From the NCBI RefSeq assembly GCF_910592395.1, contig NC_088311.1, positions 3,474,501 through 3,538,500 of the forward strand: DNA of 64,000 bases, given 5' to 3'. The notes beneath the pieces are model-generated. The model saw nothing but the letters and a program-made list of their open reading frames with translations, searched no databases and was not told the DNA's origin. This DNA comes from Lineus longissimus (lineage: Eukaryota; Nemertea; Pilidiophora; Heteronemertea; Lineidae). Of the stretch, positions 41,492 through 53,802 are shown piece by piece. Position 1 is the first letter of the stretch. Each line of letters opens with the position of its first letter. The translations under genes and the position numbers were made by a program.

Positions 41492-42654
41492 TGTCTGAAA
41501 CACAGAGTCAGAGACTGAGAGAGCTACAACAGTCACTGTAGTATAACACAACAAATTGGCCTAGCCCTAGGTGGAAACTTGATGAATGCAGACCAGAGTT
41601 GATTCCTCCTCCTTCTTCTTTTTTTAGTGGCCTGTGCTGGCAATGCTGGTAACCTAGCCTACATCATATATGACCGGTAGTCAGGTAACGTTGTAGTGCA
41701 TTGCTACATGTATTTTCCGGGACATAAAATTTGGCGTGATTAGTAACCGTGTTTGACAACTGTTTTCACCAAGTTGTTGAAGTCGGACTCCGATGAACTG
41801 TTGTTTTTATTGTGTATTATAACCTGAAGAACATTTAAATTGTCACCGGGGTCAAAATTATAGAGCTGTTATGAAGGAATTCGATTATAAAGAAACGAAA
41901 AATATTATTTACATCAGTCGTCGGCGCCATATTGCTTGGTATGCGACCAATGCATTGTGGGATCGAACTTCAACCTCGCGAACTGTGGACAAGGTTGACA
42001 AGTGTCAATACAAACCAGGAAGTAATCCTCAAAAAGTTGGGAAGTGAGGGAACGAAAGTAATTTTTAAGTTATTTTCTACAACTGATTTCTACATTTTGG
42101 TGTTATTTTGATAGGTTTATGAATAGACATCCAATAAAACTCTCCATGCCACTGTGACAGCATCTAATTGATGTGCTTGCATCTGTTTAGAACGGCAAGT
42201 TTTTTTCTATCTTCACATTGGACGATTGGTATTGCAAAGGTGGTTGTGTAAACGGAAATATAGTCCCTCGAATCAAAGTCCTTCACTAACATCTGTGCTT
42301 ACTCTGATATAACTGTGTCCTCTGGTACTTTACTACAGTACAACGAGTGCATGAGTACAGGGTGATCCACAGTCTAGTCCTGGTGATCCAATAAAAGTGT
42401 CTTCTTGAATTTGATGGATGCCATTCCGTCATACTCGGCGCCCATAGGCAGCTGTCACTCGTTTACGATAAATTCTTTTAACAAAACAAATCACAAATGG
42501 GTAGTTGGACCGACACTCAACGTCAGGCGTATTCAACTTTTTGTTTTCGGGGGAGGGGTGGGGGCTCTGCCCCCCTTACTGAATGTGGCCAGTCTTCTTA
42601 GATTTGACAACATTTTGTCAATTTGATAACTTTAGAATTTTTTGTTATTTTCAG
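41492..42654. promoter_or_regulatory. divergent promoter region between IFT52 and FYB-like gene
   Basis: The two start codons point away from each other. At 41928-41965 a cluster reads GGCGCCATATTGC (YY1-like CGCCAT core), then CCAAT, then GCATTGTGGGATC, typical of housekeeping promoters. A splice acceptor TTTTCAG ends at 42654 before the FYB-like start codon, so the FYB-like gene has a non-coding upstream exon whose start probably lies in this interval. I could not find a clear RFX X-box for IFT52. Confidence 0.5.
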
Positions 42655-42752
42655 ATATCAGTCACCATACAGATACCTGTAGGGTCTTAAGCGATTTGCA
42701 ATTTAATGGTACTTATACTCTTCTGTCAGTGAGTAGAGAGACACAGTCAGCC

Positions 42753-45700
42753 ATGGCGGTAAGTTATAGTCTGAGACTGTCATAAAAGGGCACAGTTACA
42801 CTTGGGCTTTGTATACATGTACACATGTACTTAACAAAGAGTCAACTAAGTTATAGATACTCCTGGAATTGAGAACCGATCAGAACATTTTAAAGCGTCA
42901 AAGGCCAGAGTACTGTCAAGCATATCAGCAGTTGAGCATAAATAAACGTTGCAGTTTGGATCCAGTATTGGTCGATACAAATTGGGGGCCCAAGCTGAAA
43001 TGTGAAACTCCTTGCTGTCCTGTTCAACATTGCCAGGCGGGTTGATTCATGAAACTGTGTCGGTTGTTTCGGTTTTTTTCTGTGTTTAAATAACGGATAA
43101 CTTCAACGTTTTCAAAAAAAAATATTTGTATAATCTTTTGCAGGTTGATTGAGACTATTTGGTAAGGCAGTCTCTTGAAATCAAATCTTCACCCCTGGGT
43201 GTTCTTGATCTGATGATAGCTTTTTCCTTTTCCTGGCTGCACGGTCAGAAGACTAGGGCAGTCTGTTACAATCAAATGTTCACCCCTGCATGGCCATGAT
43301 CTGATGCTTTATAAACTTAAGTTAATGTCTGCAAGTTCAGACCACTAAGAGGCCCACACAGTCTTCTGTGAGAAATATACCCCTTGCATGATGTTCTGCT
43401 CTACAAGGCTCAAAATAACTCACTTACACATTTTCTTTGATGAGTGTTGGCACTTGGGGTGGGATCTTAATTGATTGATTGAGTGATCGATCTATTGATT
43501 GATTCTGTATCTTCATTAGCCTGTGAGTACAGTGATGAAAACTTGGGGTCTGATAGACATTTCTGATAGACACTATCCACTATTTCATGCAACAAAAATA
43601 ACAAGGAATTGATTTTGGGGGAAAATGACTTTAAAAATCATATTTCTTATTGCCTAAGTGCGCACTTGCACCCGTCATGCCAGCCAAGTTGCTCTTATCT
43701 GAATATATCATGCATACATGTACTTAATTTCATGATTTCCCAACTGTTGATAACTTAAAATCCTTTTTTTTAAAGTGTGAGCCAATCATGTGCCAAAGTG
43801 CAGACATTTAGGTCATACAGCAAATTTTCCTGATTGCCAACTTAGCTTTCTGCAGGATGTGATTCACTGTTTATGTGAATGTCAATGATATTAGACAACT
43901 TGTTTCATATGCTTGAGCTGGTTTGACTGCATTTTCTCGGTTTTGAATTCTTGACCAGGTATATTGCATGCCTAGACTTTCATTTTCTTGCTTCCATTCT
44001 GCACTGCTTGGCATGGCCATTTTTCAAGTCCTCAGCAAAAACCTATTGGCCCCCTCTTCCTTTCCCTTCCCCACATGTTCCGGTCTTCAAATTAACATTT
44101 TCATTTTATTGCTGAACAGCATCACCATTCAAAGTAGATAAATCGTTTGTCTTGATTTAGATGAGGCAGTTTCTATGACACTGTAAATTCCCCAGATTAC
44201 CGAGAATAATCAAAATGGCCTTCCAACTTGCTGAGCTATTTTTTGAGAAGAAAAAGAAAGTTTTTCAATAATGTTGGAAAAACTGCGGTGTTGGATACAC
44301 CACGGGTTTGTCATGTTGATAGTGAACAAATTGTAAGTTGGAATGCCTGCATTGAATACAGAAGGTCAGGATAAAGATTCTCGGTCAGTTGGGAAAAAGA
44401 TTGTCCAGGATGGTCCTTGGCCTGCTGTATTTTTCTCAAGGTAGATCATTTGGAGACAATTACGGGTTCGCCATGATTTTGGTTAAACTCGAAATCCTAA
44501 AGCAATTAAAATACTTCAAAATGAAGTGAATGCCAATTCAAAACATAGGGGGGGGGGCGTTTTCTGAAAGACAAAGAACACACTTCCAACCTTGGAATTG
44601 GCATCGCTTCATTTTGAAGTTCTAATTTCTTTGGGATTTCAAGTTCTAGCCAAAATGGTATTTTTTTATTGCCAACCCTTAATCCCATTTTCAAATATAA
44701 TGGCAAGATCTTTCCTTTATAGATAGGCAGTGGATTTCAAAGAATTCAATTCAGTTGTATGAATAGTTGATAATAGCTATTGATCATGCAGGCCTGCAGT
44801 AGACACACAGTGGTTGCACAACCCAATGGCCACAGTCTTGAAGAGTTCAATAAGTTATACATGTAGGCCTACTGTGAATATCCATATGTAGTTGAACCAG
44901 GAAGTTTGAAATACGCTATGTGGACTAATATGTTTAATTTTGTCGAAACTGTATCAGAATTGCCTGGTATTTCCAATCAAACTGATTTCTAATGACATAT
45001 AGATTTAGCTATTTGATGCTTTTTCAGCTTTTCTGTTATCAAGATATTGTGAGCTTTGCAACCAATTTGCCTCCTTTCACCACACTTTTCATGTCATTCC
45101 CAATTGCAATTGTAGGATCTGGATGAGATCTATGATATGGCAGATGAACATTCTAACGTCGACACCGAATCTGTTGTCAGTCCAAGAGACTTAATCAAGA
45201 GGTTTAACCTACAAAACACTGAAATGGCGAGTCGAGGAGGTGGTATGTATAATTGTGATCTCAATTTTTATCACAATACTTTCAAGAGTGGGTCAAATTG
45301 ATCTCAATAATCTAGTTGGTTCTGTCCCTTCCTTATTCTTGTTTAAGTAATTATTATTTTTAGAGGTCAAGGAAGATTTTTTTTGGATTCAAGCATGCCA
45401 ATCTCTTGATGATGTGTGGTGGTATCCCTCCTGAAGGAGGAGACTTAATAGGATTGACACACAGCGCCGATAAATCTCGGCATGGATTCAAGTTCTATGC
45501 TGTTTTCCGGTAGAATACCAATTGCTAACTTAATGCCACCTATAAATCTTCCTGTACCTAGCTAGGGGCCTGCTGGTTGAATAGCATACAAGAGTTTGCT
45601 TTACTCATTGTGTCCTTGCTTTTGTCAGAGAATTCAAATTCTTCACTGCTCGTATTTTTTTGTATCAAAACTGATGTTGCCTTTCTCTCGAGGTACTTTC

Positions 45701-48700
45701 GTTACCAGCACAAAATGTAAATTTCCTACTTTCTTGACAGGACCTGGAGGATTACCCCCAAAGCCCATGTTAAAACCAAGTGACCTCAAGAGGACACAAG
45801 GAGGATTGCGGCCTGTGGAAATAACGCCAGCCAAGAAATCCCCAAACTTTGCAGCGAAAGAAGACAACAGGAGAATATCAAGCACAAATTCTGACTCTGG
45901 AAACGAATTATCACGACTACTTGAGGCTCGTAGGAAATTCAGTGAAGAGGGGGAAACAACTACCAATTCCATTGCTGCAGGCCTTGCCTTGGGCTTGCTA
46001 AAATTTGAAAATCAACGGTCTGAGAGAAACTCGGATGCAAACTCTGGTTCGAATAAATCCCCAGGGGTTGTACGACCGGTGGAAATGGCACTATCAAAGC
46101 CCCCTGTGGAAGTGACGCCATTGAAATCCCCAGTGGAAGTGACACCCCCGAAGCCCCAAACAGATTTTCACAAAAGGCGACCTGAACCTTTGCCCAAAAC
46201 ATCACTTTCATCAGGCAAGCTACTGCCATCTCCAAAAAAAGACAGTCCTCCTCAAATACAGCAAAAATGTAAAATTTCTCCTCTGTCACCGATGCCACCA
46301 TCACCAATGGTTAAACAAGACCCAAATAATAATTTGAGTATTGAAATAAACCAAAGAAAGAATGACTATAAGTTCGATATCATAACTCACAAAGGATGCA
46401 AGTACTTGGTGTACAGGTTACCGTTAGTCGTTGCTAACAAGCCACGAACACCGTTCAGGGCATCAGATGTGGTGCTGCCATCAAAGTATTCAGGTAAGTC
46501 CTTGATGAGGTTCATCTCTCAATAATCTTCAGAAACTTAAGGTTTATCTTTTCATTAAATAGTGAGTTTTTTCCCTACGTCTGAAAAAGTTTTTCTTAAA
46601 AAGATAGTTTTTATCAGTCATTGCCTCTCGGTAAATGTATGAGAAGAAGATATATAACAACTGTCAAGTATAACAAAGATTTTCAATTTGTCATATTTTT
46701 CCCTTTCAGAACGCTCCACCCCTGTCACTGGACGAATCTCCTTTATGTAAGTTAACCCATGAACATCTACGATGATTTGGAGACTTTCGTCCTAAACGTG
46801 ATATGAATGAATGAATGAATGAATGAATGAATGAATGAATAGAAATACTTATATAGGGCGCCTTTCCGTGGTCCACTATACGCTCAAGGCGCCACCCCCC
46901 CCCCCCCAAATAGTCCTCAGACATGTTGATATTGGGCTGTGTTTGGGCACATCTCGGCAAGTAGGCAATGAGTGCAGCAACCAGTTGTCACTACTTCATT
47001 TGAGTAAGGTGTTTAGCTTAAACTCCCTCACTCTGTCAGTTTTACATAGGCCTTCCAAAAACATATTACTTCGAAAAAGTAGTATGCAATATGTTTTTAT
47101 CCTAACTCATGTATTTGCTATCTTCTAGTAAACCAACTGAATCAGATGAAGAAGATGAAGATGTCAAACCAACCACCCCTCTCCCTCCCCGGCCCATCAA
47201 AGGATTTACTGATCACTCAACTGGTAAGCTTGTCTTTATTGAATGTGTTATAAACTGTCGTGATTTGGTAGTCCTGCGTTGTGTTGAAAGACAATGCCAC
47301 AATTTGGTTCCAATAGACAATAGCTACTAATTAGTATGTAACAAAGTCACAACCTCAGTGATGAACGAAATTGCACAAATATCGCAATAGCAATGAGTCA
47401 ATGTTTAACCAGTTCCACATACGTAGTTGTGCCTTTTTCTCAATTTCCTTGGCAAAATTATTTTCTTGTTTTATGCGTAGCTTTCCTTGACCCAAGATAT
47501 GTTACATCTGTTTTGAAATGTAAAGTTGCAAAGGCCAGTTCATTTGAAATCTAAATGTAAGTGTATTCTGCCAACTGCTAGCTATAATCAGGATAGAAAC
47601 TACAAAGGAGCATAATTTCTGATAGCTGGTGTAACTAAAAGACTACTCTATATAGGGCCATGGTAATTGGTACAGGTTAAATTATCCTATCGCTTCATTT
47701 GGTTGTAATCTTGCCCTCAAAAGACAGCTTTTGGGAGTTTATGGAAATTATATGTTCGAGAGTTTCATGCCATGCAACAATGACAATTAGGGTGAGTTGT
47801 TATGAGCTTTTATCATGGCAGTTGATGTTTAAATGGTAATAATTAATTTCAGCTGATGATGATGATATATATGATGACACGGACATACCACAAATTTCTG
47901 CTCCTGTCGATATGGGAGATGAGGAACTTTACGAGGAATTCAATGAGTAAGTTTTGAAGGGGTCCCCATCCCATCCCATCCAATCCCAGCCCCACCCCCA
48001 CCGCAACTCCAGTAGCTGAATATTTTGACTTTATATCTTTACTTTTGACTTAAAACAGCAGTAAAATTGTATTTTTTCTAAATTTCATAATTCCAGAGAG
48101 GAGTTGCAGCAAATTAAAGAGAAGTTGGAATTGGAGGAGAGAGCAAAGGCAGAAAAACAAGAGAAGCAAAGACAGAAGGATGAAAAGAAGAACGCGAAAG
48201 AGCAGAAGAGACTAGATAAAGAGAAGAAGAAGAAACAGAAGGAAGAGCAAGAACGTCAAAAGTTGAAAGAGAAAGAAGAACAAGAATATCAGAGGATGAA
48301 AGACAAGTACAAGGTGGGGCAATTACTGTTTTGAGCAAAAGTACCTGTTTCGGTTTCAAACTGGCCTTGCCTTGTCTGTTTTTGTTGTTTGTGCTATTAC
48401 TGGAAGGCTTGCCAAGTGATTTCAGTCGGAACATGGCAAAGCATCCGAATATTGATGGCTTGGTAGACTTACCTATCATGTACAGTCTTTGCGATTGACT
48501 ACTTTCACATGGAGCTGAAGACTGAATCAATAAACCAATAACCTGAGTAGTCGCCATTGGTGTTTGCACAACAACCCCATGCTCATGCTTGATCAGGCGT
48601 AAATCTTCTCCTTTCAGCTTGATGGCAGTGAGAGGGTGCTATTTTCGGGCAAAGCTAAAGAGAAGATTACTCGAAATATTTTTGAGACACTTTTTGAAAA

Positions 48701-51118
48701 GGGTGATGACATCCCGGTCATGCGAACAGATGAATCAATCAATCCTAAAGGAAAGTGGCTGGTACAGCTCAAAGATGGCAAATGTAGGTCATGCTTGTTT
48801 GGCATTTGATATTTATTGATGTTTGTATGGTCGAGAGGAAATAACGTTATTTCGGTGTGGTGTATATCCCCAGAACTGAAGAGACCTGCCTCATTTCTCA
48901 GGATTCTGAATGTTGTTCTATTGTTGTTCAGTGGTAAGTGCATGAGAAGCTACACAAATAATATAGTTGCTTTATCGTTGAAGACAAATTGGCTGGACAA
49001 ATTGCTATGTATTTACTTTTTAATTCAGTTCTTTTTCTTTAATTCCAGTTGAATATACTGATGTAAGACTAGTAGAAACTGAGCAGGTGAGTTGAACTGA
49101 ACCACATGATGAGCCTGAGTATTATTTGTCTTTCACTCGGTGTCCATCGATATTGTGTAGGAGCACGGCTTTAGGCAGACTCCTCTGTTAGCAGGACACC
49201 TGTTCCACTGTGACCCTGAATTTGGTCCCAAATTGGTCTATTCAGTTCTATTCAGTTTGACCTATGCAATCAATCAGAACACTTCAATACCAGATTGCTC
49301 CTACTATTCAGATCACCTTGAGTCATCCAGAAAAAGGTCAAATCTTTACACATCTACTGATATTTCAGCACTCAATCTCTTTGTATGGGAGATTTGGGAC
49401 AAGTTTGTGCTAGCAACTGGACGATTGCAATTGCATGCATCGCAGTGAGTGTGTTTAAGTGGCTATCATCAGCTGTATTGCGATCTCTTTGCTAGCTTTG
49501 CCAATGGTACTTGGATCTGTTTATCTCCTCTTTTGAAAAAAAATGTGACCCACTCTGGCAAAAGGAGTCTGTTGACAAAAGTTTCCCTCTATTTGACATC
49601 CGTCTCCCTCTGCCAGAGTTAGTGGTCGTCACAAATATGATAAATGTAGGCCTTAACCTACCTTCCTTCTTTACTGGGTAAACTGTACATCTCTGACTCA
49701 CAACTAACCCTATTTTTTCTTCTGTCTTCTTTCTAGCCTGCCACCAATGGAGCTGGGTAAGTATAGGCAGTGTGTGGGACTATCTTATATAAAAACTAAC
49801 TTTGAACACCCTCCAGAAAAAAGTGGGAATGGTACTAATACCTTTATATTGCCATAATGAATTAACAGTGTCAGAAAATTTCTTGAGTTCCATTCGACAG
49901 TTGTACTTCAGTTCACATCGAATGATTGCCTTGATGTAGAGGAGAATATCACAATTAGGTTTTGATGAGCAGAGAGAAAAAGTCTTTGAATATTCAAATT
50001 CAGAATGAAGTCAAATTTAGATGTGTTCCAACAGAGACCTAGCCACCAGACCTATGGTACATGTACTTTATGAAAGAAATTCTATGGTGATATATTGAAA
50101 AGCAATCTGAACTAAGATGTGAGGCTGATTTCTTTTTTGTGATGTTGATAATATTTTCGAACATATTTCAAGGGACGATGATGAAAACATTTATGAAGAT
50201 CAGGATGAAGGATTCTCTGGAAGTGTTGCAACTACTTTCGAAGAAGGTGAGTTTATGGTTTTAAGGGCCATTTTAACGAGAGACGTACCTTACAGGTCAC
50301 TAATCAGAATTAACTAACAAAGCCATTGTAATGCAACCTAAGAGATGATGATGCATTTTCCAACTGAATTCGATTTCCATTTGTGAAGTATTGTGTTCAT
50401 ATTGAACAGTTCAATAGAGTTAAAGTTGCATTATGAATACAGCAGAACCTCTATAAGTATGTGCACCCTTGAGACTGGCAAATTTTTCCCATTTTAGAGA
50501 GGCATTCTCAGATTGAACAGGTTAATTCAATGGAATTGTTGTATTTGCACAGGTTACAAACGTAATAAGTCCTGAATTTGCCTTCTAACGTCCGGATCCT
50601 TTACGTCAGCATTGATGCGGCTCCTCATTGGATGGAGACGCATCAACGTTGCCCCCTGATTGGTGCAGACAAAGCTGCGCGTGAATACAAAACAGCTGTC
50701 CGCACGCTCTCGGCAGAGAGAGAGAGAGAGATAGAAAGAGAGCGATAGAGAGTTATTCCAGTCTCCCGAGTATTTTATAATCACGTGCACGAATCGTCAT
50801 CCCGACGAACTATTTTATCAATTATGACTTTGGTGTGTATAATTTTGTGAAGCAGTGTTAGAATAAAGGATCCGGACGTTAGAAGGCAAATTCAGGACTT
50901 ATTACGTTTGTAACCTGTGCAAATACAACAGAATGATGCTATAAGTCACGACCAGACTTGGTGGACTGGTACTTAAAAGAGGTGTCCTGCTGAAAGGGAC
51001 GTATTTTGCATGAAATTGTCTCAATTTTATAAAGTGTGTCTCCATGAACTTTGGCTTTTCTATCTTTAATAATGGGGGCATCATTTCTGTCATTTCAGAT
51101 ATTTATGAGGACTTGTGA
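42753..51118 (+). CDS. FYB1: ADAP/FYB1-like adaptor with helix-extended SH3-like domain
   Basis: Twelve coding exons: 42753-42758 (ATGGCG only), 45116-45242, 45741-46493, 46710-46746, 47129-47223, 47853-47946, 48097-48313, 48618-48783, 49049-49086, 49737-49756, 50173-50246 and 51099-51118. They total 1647 bases, 548 residues, with all phases closed. Residues 45-295 are Pro/Lys-rich with repeated PVEVTP-like units and LSRLLEARRKFSEEG. Acidic tyrosine motifs occur at about Y8 (DEIYDM), Y346 (DDIYDD), Y366 (ELYEEF), Y525 (ENIYED) and Y545 (DIYEDL at the C-terminus). Residues 372-443 form a long Lys/Glu helix running straight into an SH3-like fold (444-511) containing NPKGKWLVQLKDGKFEY, matching NPEGKWLGRTARGSYGY of the ADAP hSH3 domain. 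Known biology: ADAP is phosphorylated by Fyn and binds SLP-76 in immune-cell adhesion signalling. Only one hSH3 domain is present, against two in vertebrate FYB1, so PRAM1 or another family member is possible. Confidence 0.82.
46805..46840 (+). repeat. (GAAT)9 microsatellite
   Basis: Nine perfect copies of GAAT lie in the intron after the 37 bp exon of the FYB-like gene. Just downstream GGGCGCCTTTCCGTGG pairs loosely with CTCAAGGCGCC, a short foldback. Confidence 0.9.
50537..50930. mobile_element. 394 bp MITE with 67 bp perfect inverted repeats
   Basis: The arms 50537-50603 and 50864-50930 are exact reverse complements beginning TGTTGTATTTGCACAGGTTA and ending GGATCCTTTA. GAAT flanks both sides (50533-50536 and 50931-50934), consistent with a 4 bp target-site duplication. 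The interior is GC-richer and contains a GA dinucleotide run. It sits in the last intron of the FYB-like gene. Confidence 0.88.
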
Positions 51119-51217
51119 TTGTGCTATCATGTTGAAAGACATTTGGTGAAACAGTTGGTCATTGTGAACTATATTTTTATTTTACTATAAAAATGATGCA
51201 ATATTGTTAGAATTGTA

Positions 51218-51223
51218 AATAAA
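51218..51223 (+). promoter_or_regulatory. candidate proximal poly(A) signal of FYB-like gene
   Basis: AATAAA lies 100 bases after the stop codon. Further AATAAA hexamers occur at 52448-52453 and 52465-52470, so a 1.35 kb 3' UTR is an alternative. Confidence 0.45.
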
Positions 51224-51397
51224 ATTAGAAAGGAAATACTGTAACGTCTCGGACATAACATTTTAGGAGGCTTGAGGTATCCTTCTGCAGGCATGATAGG
51301 ACGGTTTATTGGAAATCCTTCTGAATGTCCACAAGTGTGTGCAAGGCTTGAAGCCCATTCATCTGAAAGGACTGTTCGAGCAAACCTAACCTCCCAG

Positions 51398-51553
51398 TGT
51401 ACACGGAATGGGTCGAAGAATTTTCTAAGGATGCATCCCACAGGGACTGGATTCGGAGTCCGCAGCTTTTCTATCTGTGGTCCATGCAAACAGAAACAGA
51501 CATTGTCATCTGTTCTAGCAGCCGAGACAGCCTGGAGAAGATTAGACACCATA
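51398..51553 (+). other. possible alternative terminal exon downstream of FYB-like gene
   Basis: Between a CTCCCAG acceptor and a GTAAGC donor lies an open frame reading VYTEWVEEFSKDASHRDW, then LFYLWSMQTETDIVI, rich in Trp, Tyr and Glu. Its entry phase matches the donor of FYB-like exon 50173-50246. The other two frames here are also unusually open (a 130-codon + strand frame from 51272 and a 157-codon - strand frame), so chance is not excluded. I recognise no family. Confidence 0.3.
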
Positions 51554-51663
51554 GTAAGCCTTTGCCATGCAACCCTGTGCATTGGGCTCTTTTTAAAGCC
51601 TGTGTGTGACTCAGTTTTGTCTAGACTTGCATGTATCTGCACATTTCATTTGAGACCATTATA

Positions 51664-53140
51664 GTTTATGTTGATGCATATTCCAGAAAAACTGTGATCT
51701 TTTTATAACCGAAATTGTACAGTGTATTTGACTGTAATCTTGAATGAAAGTGACCTGATACAGCTCGGATTTCTTAGGCGTTGTCCTACTACGTGGACTT
51801 GGAGTATCCTTTCTTAAACTTTACATGACAGAGATGCAGAAGTTCTTGTAGAATATTTACTATTACCAGGAAGTAGCCTATTACTTTTAAATGTGTGCCG
51901 AATGGTACTTAACTGCTGCAGGTTGGATGGTTTTTATTGTAATAATAGCTTATGCTTCGAATCCTTGATATCAATTGTATTCAACTTAGGATTTAATGAA
52001 CTAATGAGAATTCCAGGTATTGTTGTGTAATCTAACATGAAAGAGAGTTACGAGGTTTTATAAGAAAGTTTCCTTTTGTATTATAACTTTCAGAATGTAT
52101 TTGATTGGTGCTAGTGGGTGGTTAATATGTCTTTAAAATGGGGGGGGGGGGGGCTGGGGATAAAGAACTTTAAATAAATGAAGAAAATGTATGTTGGGTG
52201 AACATCAGGCAATCATAATGTGTTCAGAACTTGCTGGATCATTTTCAATTGCTGTCAAAAGTTCTGTGGTATTTTCATTAATGTTTACTTTGTATTTTTC
52301 TGTCGACTTGCTACCTATATTTTTGTATAGTTGAGAAAAATTTTTTATTCAGGAGCGATGTTGTGATTTACCTGTATGACACTACAGATGAAGATGCATT
52401 GTTGTATTTGAACTTTGTAAAATGATTCTATTTATCCAAGTTTCTAGAATAAACACTTCGTCAAAATAAAATCCCACTACTTTTAGTTACTTTCTTTGTT
52501 TCCAATTACATGAACTGGACCGCATTGAGAGAAAAACTGGTCGTATGCCTGATGACTGCACCGGCTCCTGCCCTCCCGTCCCCGACTTGGTCCCCGGCAG
52601 CCTGTCCTAATAGGAGAGACACCGGTGCCTCGCCGAACAAGTTCTGGGCATGGGCTTTCGAAAGTGTTCCAGAGCTTTTGGATGAACATCACATTGTCTT
52701 GCTGTCTGATAGCTATTGTCCTGAACTGTGACTCCGGATAATCTCTGCAGGAAGCACATACTGTCCTCAAAGATTCAATCTAAAAATCAATGGAGGATCA
52801 AAAATGGACAGTATAGAACCTTCGAAAAACGTAAGATAGTTTGTTACTGTTCTCTCATTATCTTGGTATTCCTCGTGGCTGTGCACCACCTGTTGCACAC
52901 ATGACAGATGTGACTATGCAGTGAAGGACCTGATGTAACCATGGAGGTATTCTTAATAATACCTCCATGATGTAACCAGTCAAGTCTTTGCATAAGAATA
53001 TTGAGATTAGAGAAGACGAGCTAGGACTTTTCTTAGGGGAGTGGGTCAATACTTGGGGAGGGGAATTAATGCGATGTCCTACAAGAATAATTTCCCCCCG
53101 GAATTGCCTACAGTTCGTGAGGACAAAGGGTATCAGGCTG
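51664..53140. other. 3' UTR or intergenic DNA
   Basis: Contains a poly(G) run at 52140-52153 and tandem AATAAA signals at 52448-52470. Frames around 52483-52770 are open on both strands but resemble nothing I know. Confidence 0.35.
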
Positions 53141-53658
53141 TTTCGCTACATTGCCAGTTCGCTACAAGTCGTTTCGCTACATGTGGCGGTCGTTTCGCAA
53201 CATGGTAGGTCGTTTCGCTACATGGGTGGAGTCGTTTCGCTACATGATGGGTATGGTCGTTTCGCTAAATGGACTTGGAGGACGTTTCGCTACATGGGTG
53301 GAGTCGTTTCGCTACATTATTTTTACTCTATTTTACCCTACTATAATTCCCGGTGGTGACTACAAATTTATTATAGCACAGTTTGCCGGTAAAAAAACTT
53401 ATACGGTTTGATGGCGCGCAAGGGGTTCTTGTCCTCCTGGCCTGGGTTAGGCCACATAAAAAAAAGAGTTGGTGATCGTCCCCGCCCGCCCCTACGAAAA
53501 ACGCCCGGCCCCATTTTTTGTTAAAATCCTAAAAAAGTTGGTATAATGTTCTCTGCTATAGGGTCAGAATGGTTGGAATCTCTATGAAATTTCCTTTCAA
53601 ATGACACCAAACATGTCTGTTTAGGTTTATTGTACCCAGAGATATTTACTTGATTTGA

Positions 53659-53793
53659 GCGATACAGCGAAAGAAGTACGTTGCGCTTCAAAGACGTATC
53701 TTTAAGGCATGGGACGATTACAGCGACGGGGAGATAACGACAGAACAGTTGTTGAGAGTTTGTTCGCACTTGAATGGACCAGTAACCTCATAG
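53659..53793 (+). pseudogene. death-domain-like C-terminal fragment
   Basis: A 44-codon frame follows TTGATTTGAG and ends at TAG 53791-53793. It reads YVALQRRIFKAWDDYSDGEI then TTEQLLRVCSHLN. The spacing W, about 10 residues, TT, LL, then C/L is that of the last helices of a death domain (W...T...LL..L). It lies inside the foldback element with no upstream coding partner found, so it is best read as a captured exon or gene remnant. Confidence 0.4.
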
Positions 53794-53802
53794 ACATCCG
53801 TT

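Noticed and set aside
45643-46307. - strand frames of 109 and 115 codons
   Set aside because: Shadows of the 753 bp FYB-like exon on the + strand, whose phases close with neighbouring exons.
48114-48569. 151-codon - strand frame
   Set aside because: Antisense of the Lys/Glu-rich FYB-like exon, which gives a stop-free Ser/Leu-rich complement.
52988-53411. Open frames of 123 and 86 codons reading FRYIASSL...SFRYMGG
   Set aside because: They are translations of the GTTTCGCTACAT arm of the foldback element; the right arm gives matching frames on the opposite strand. Repeat-driven, not genes.
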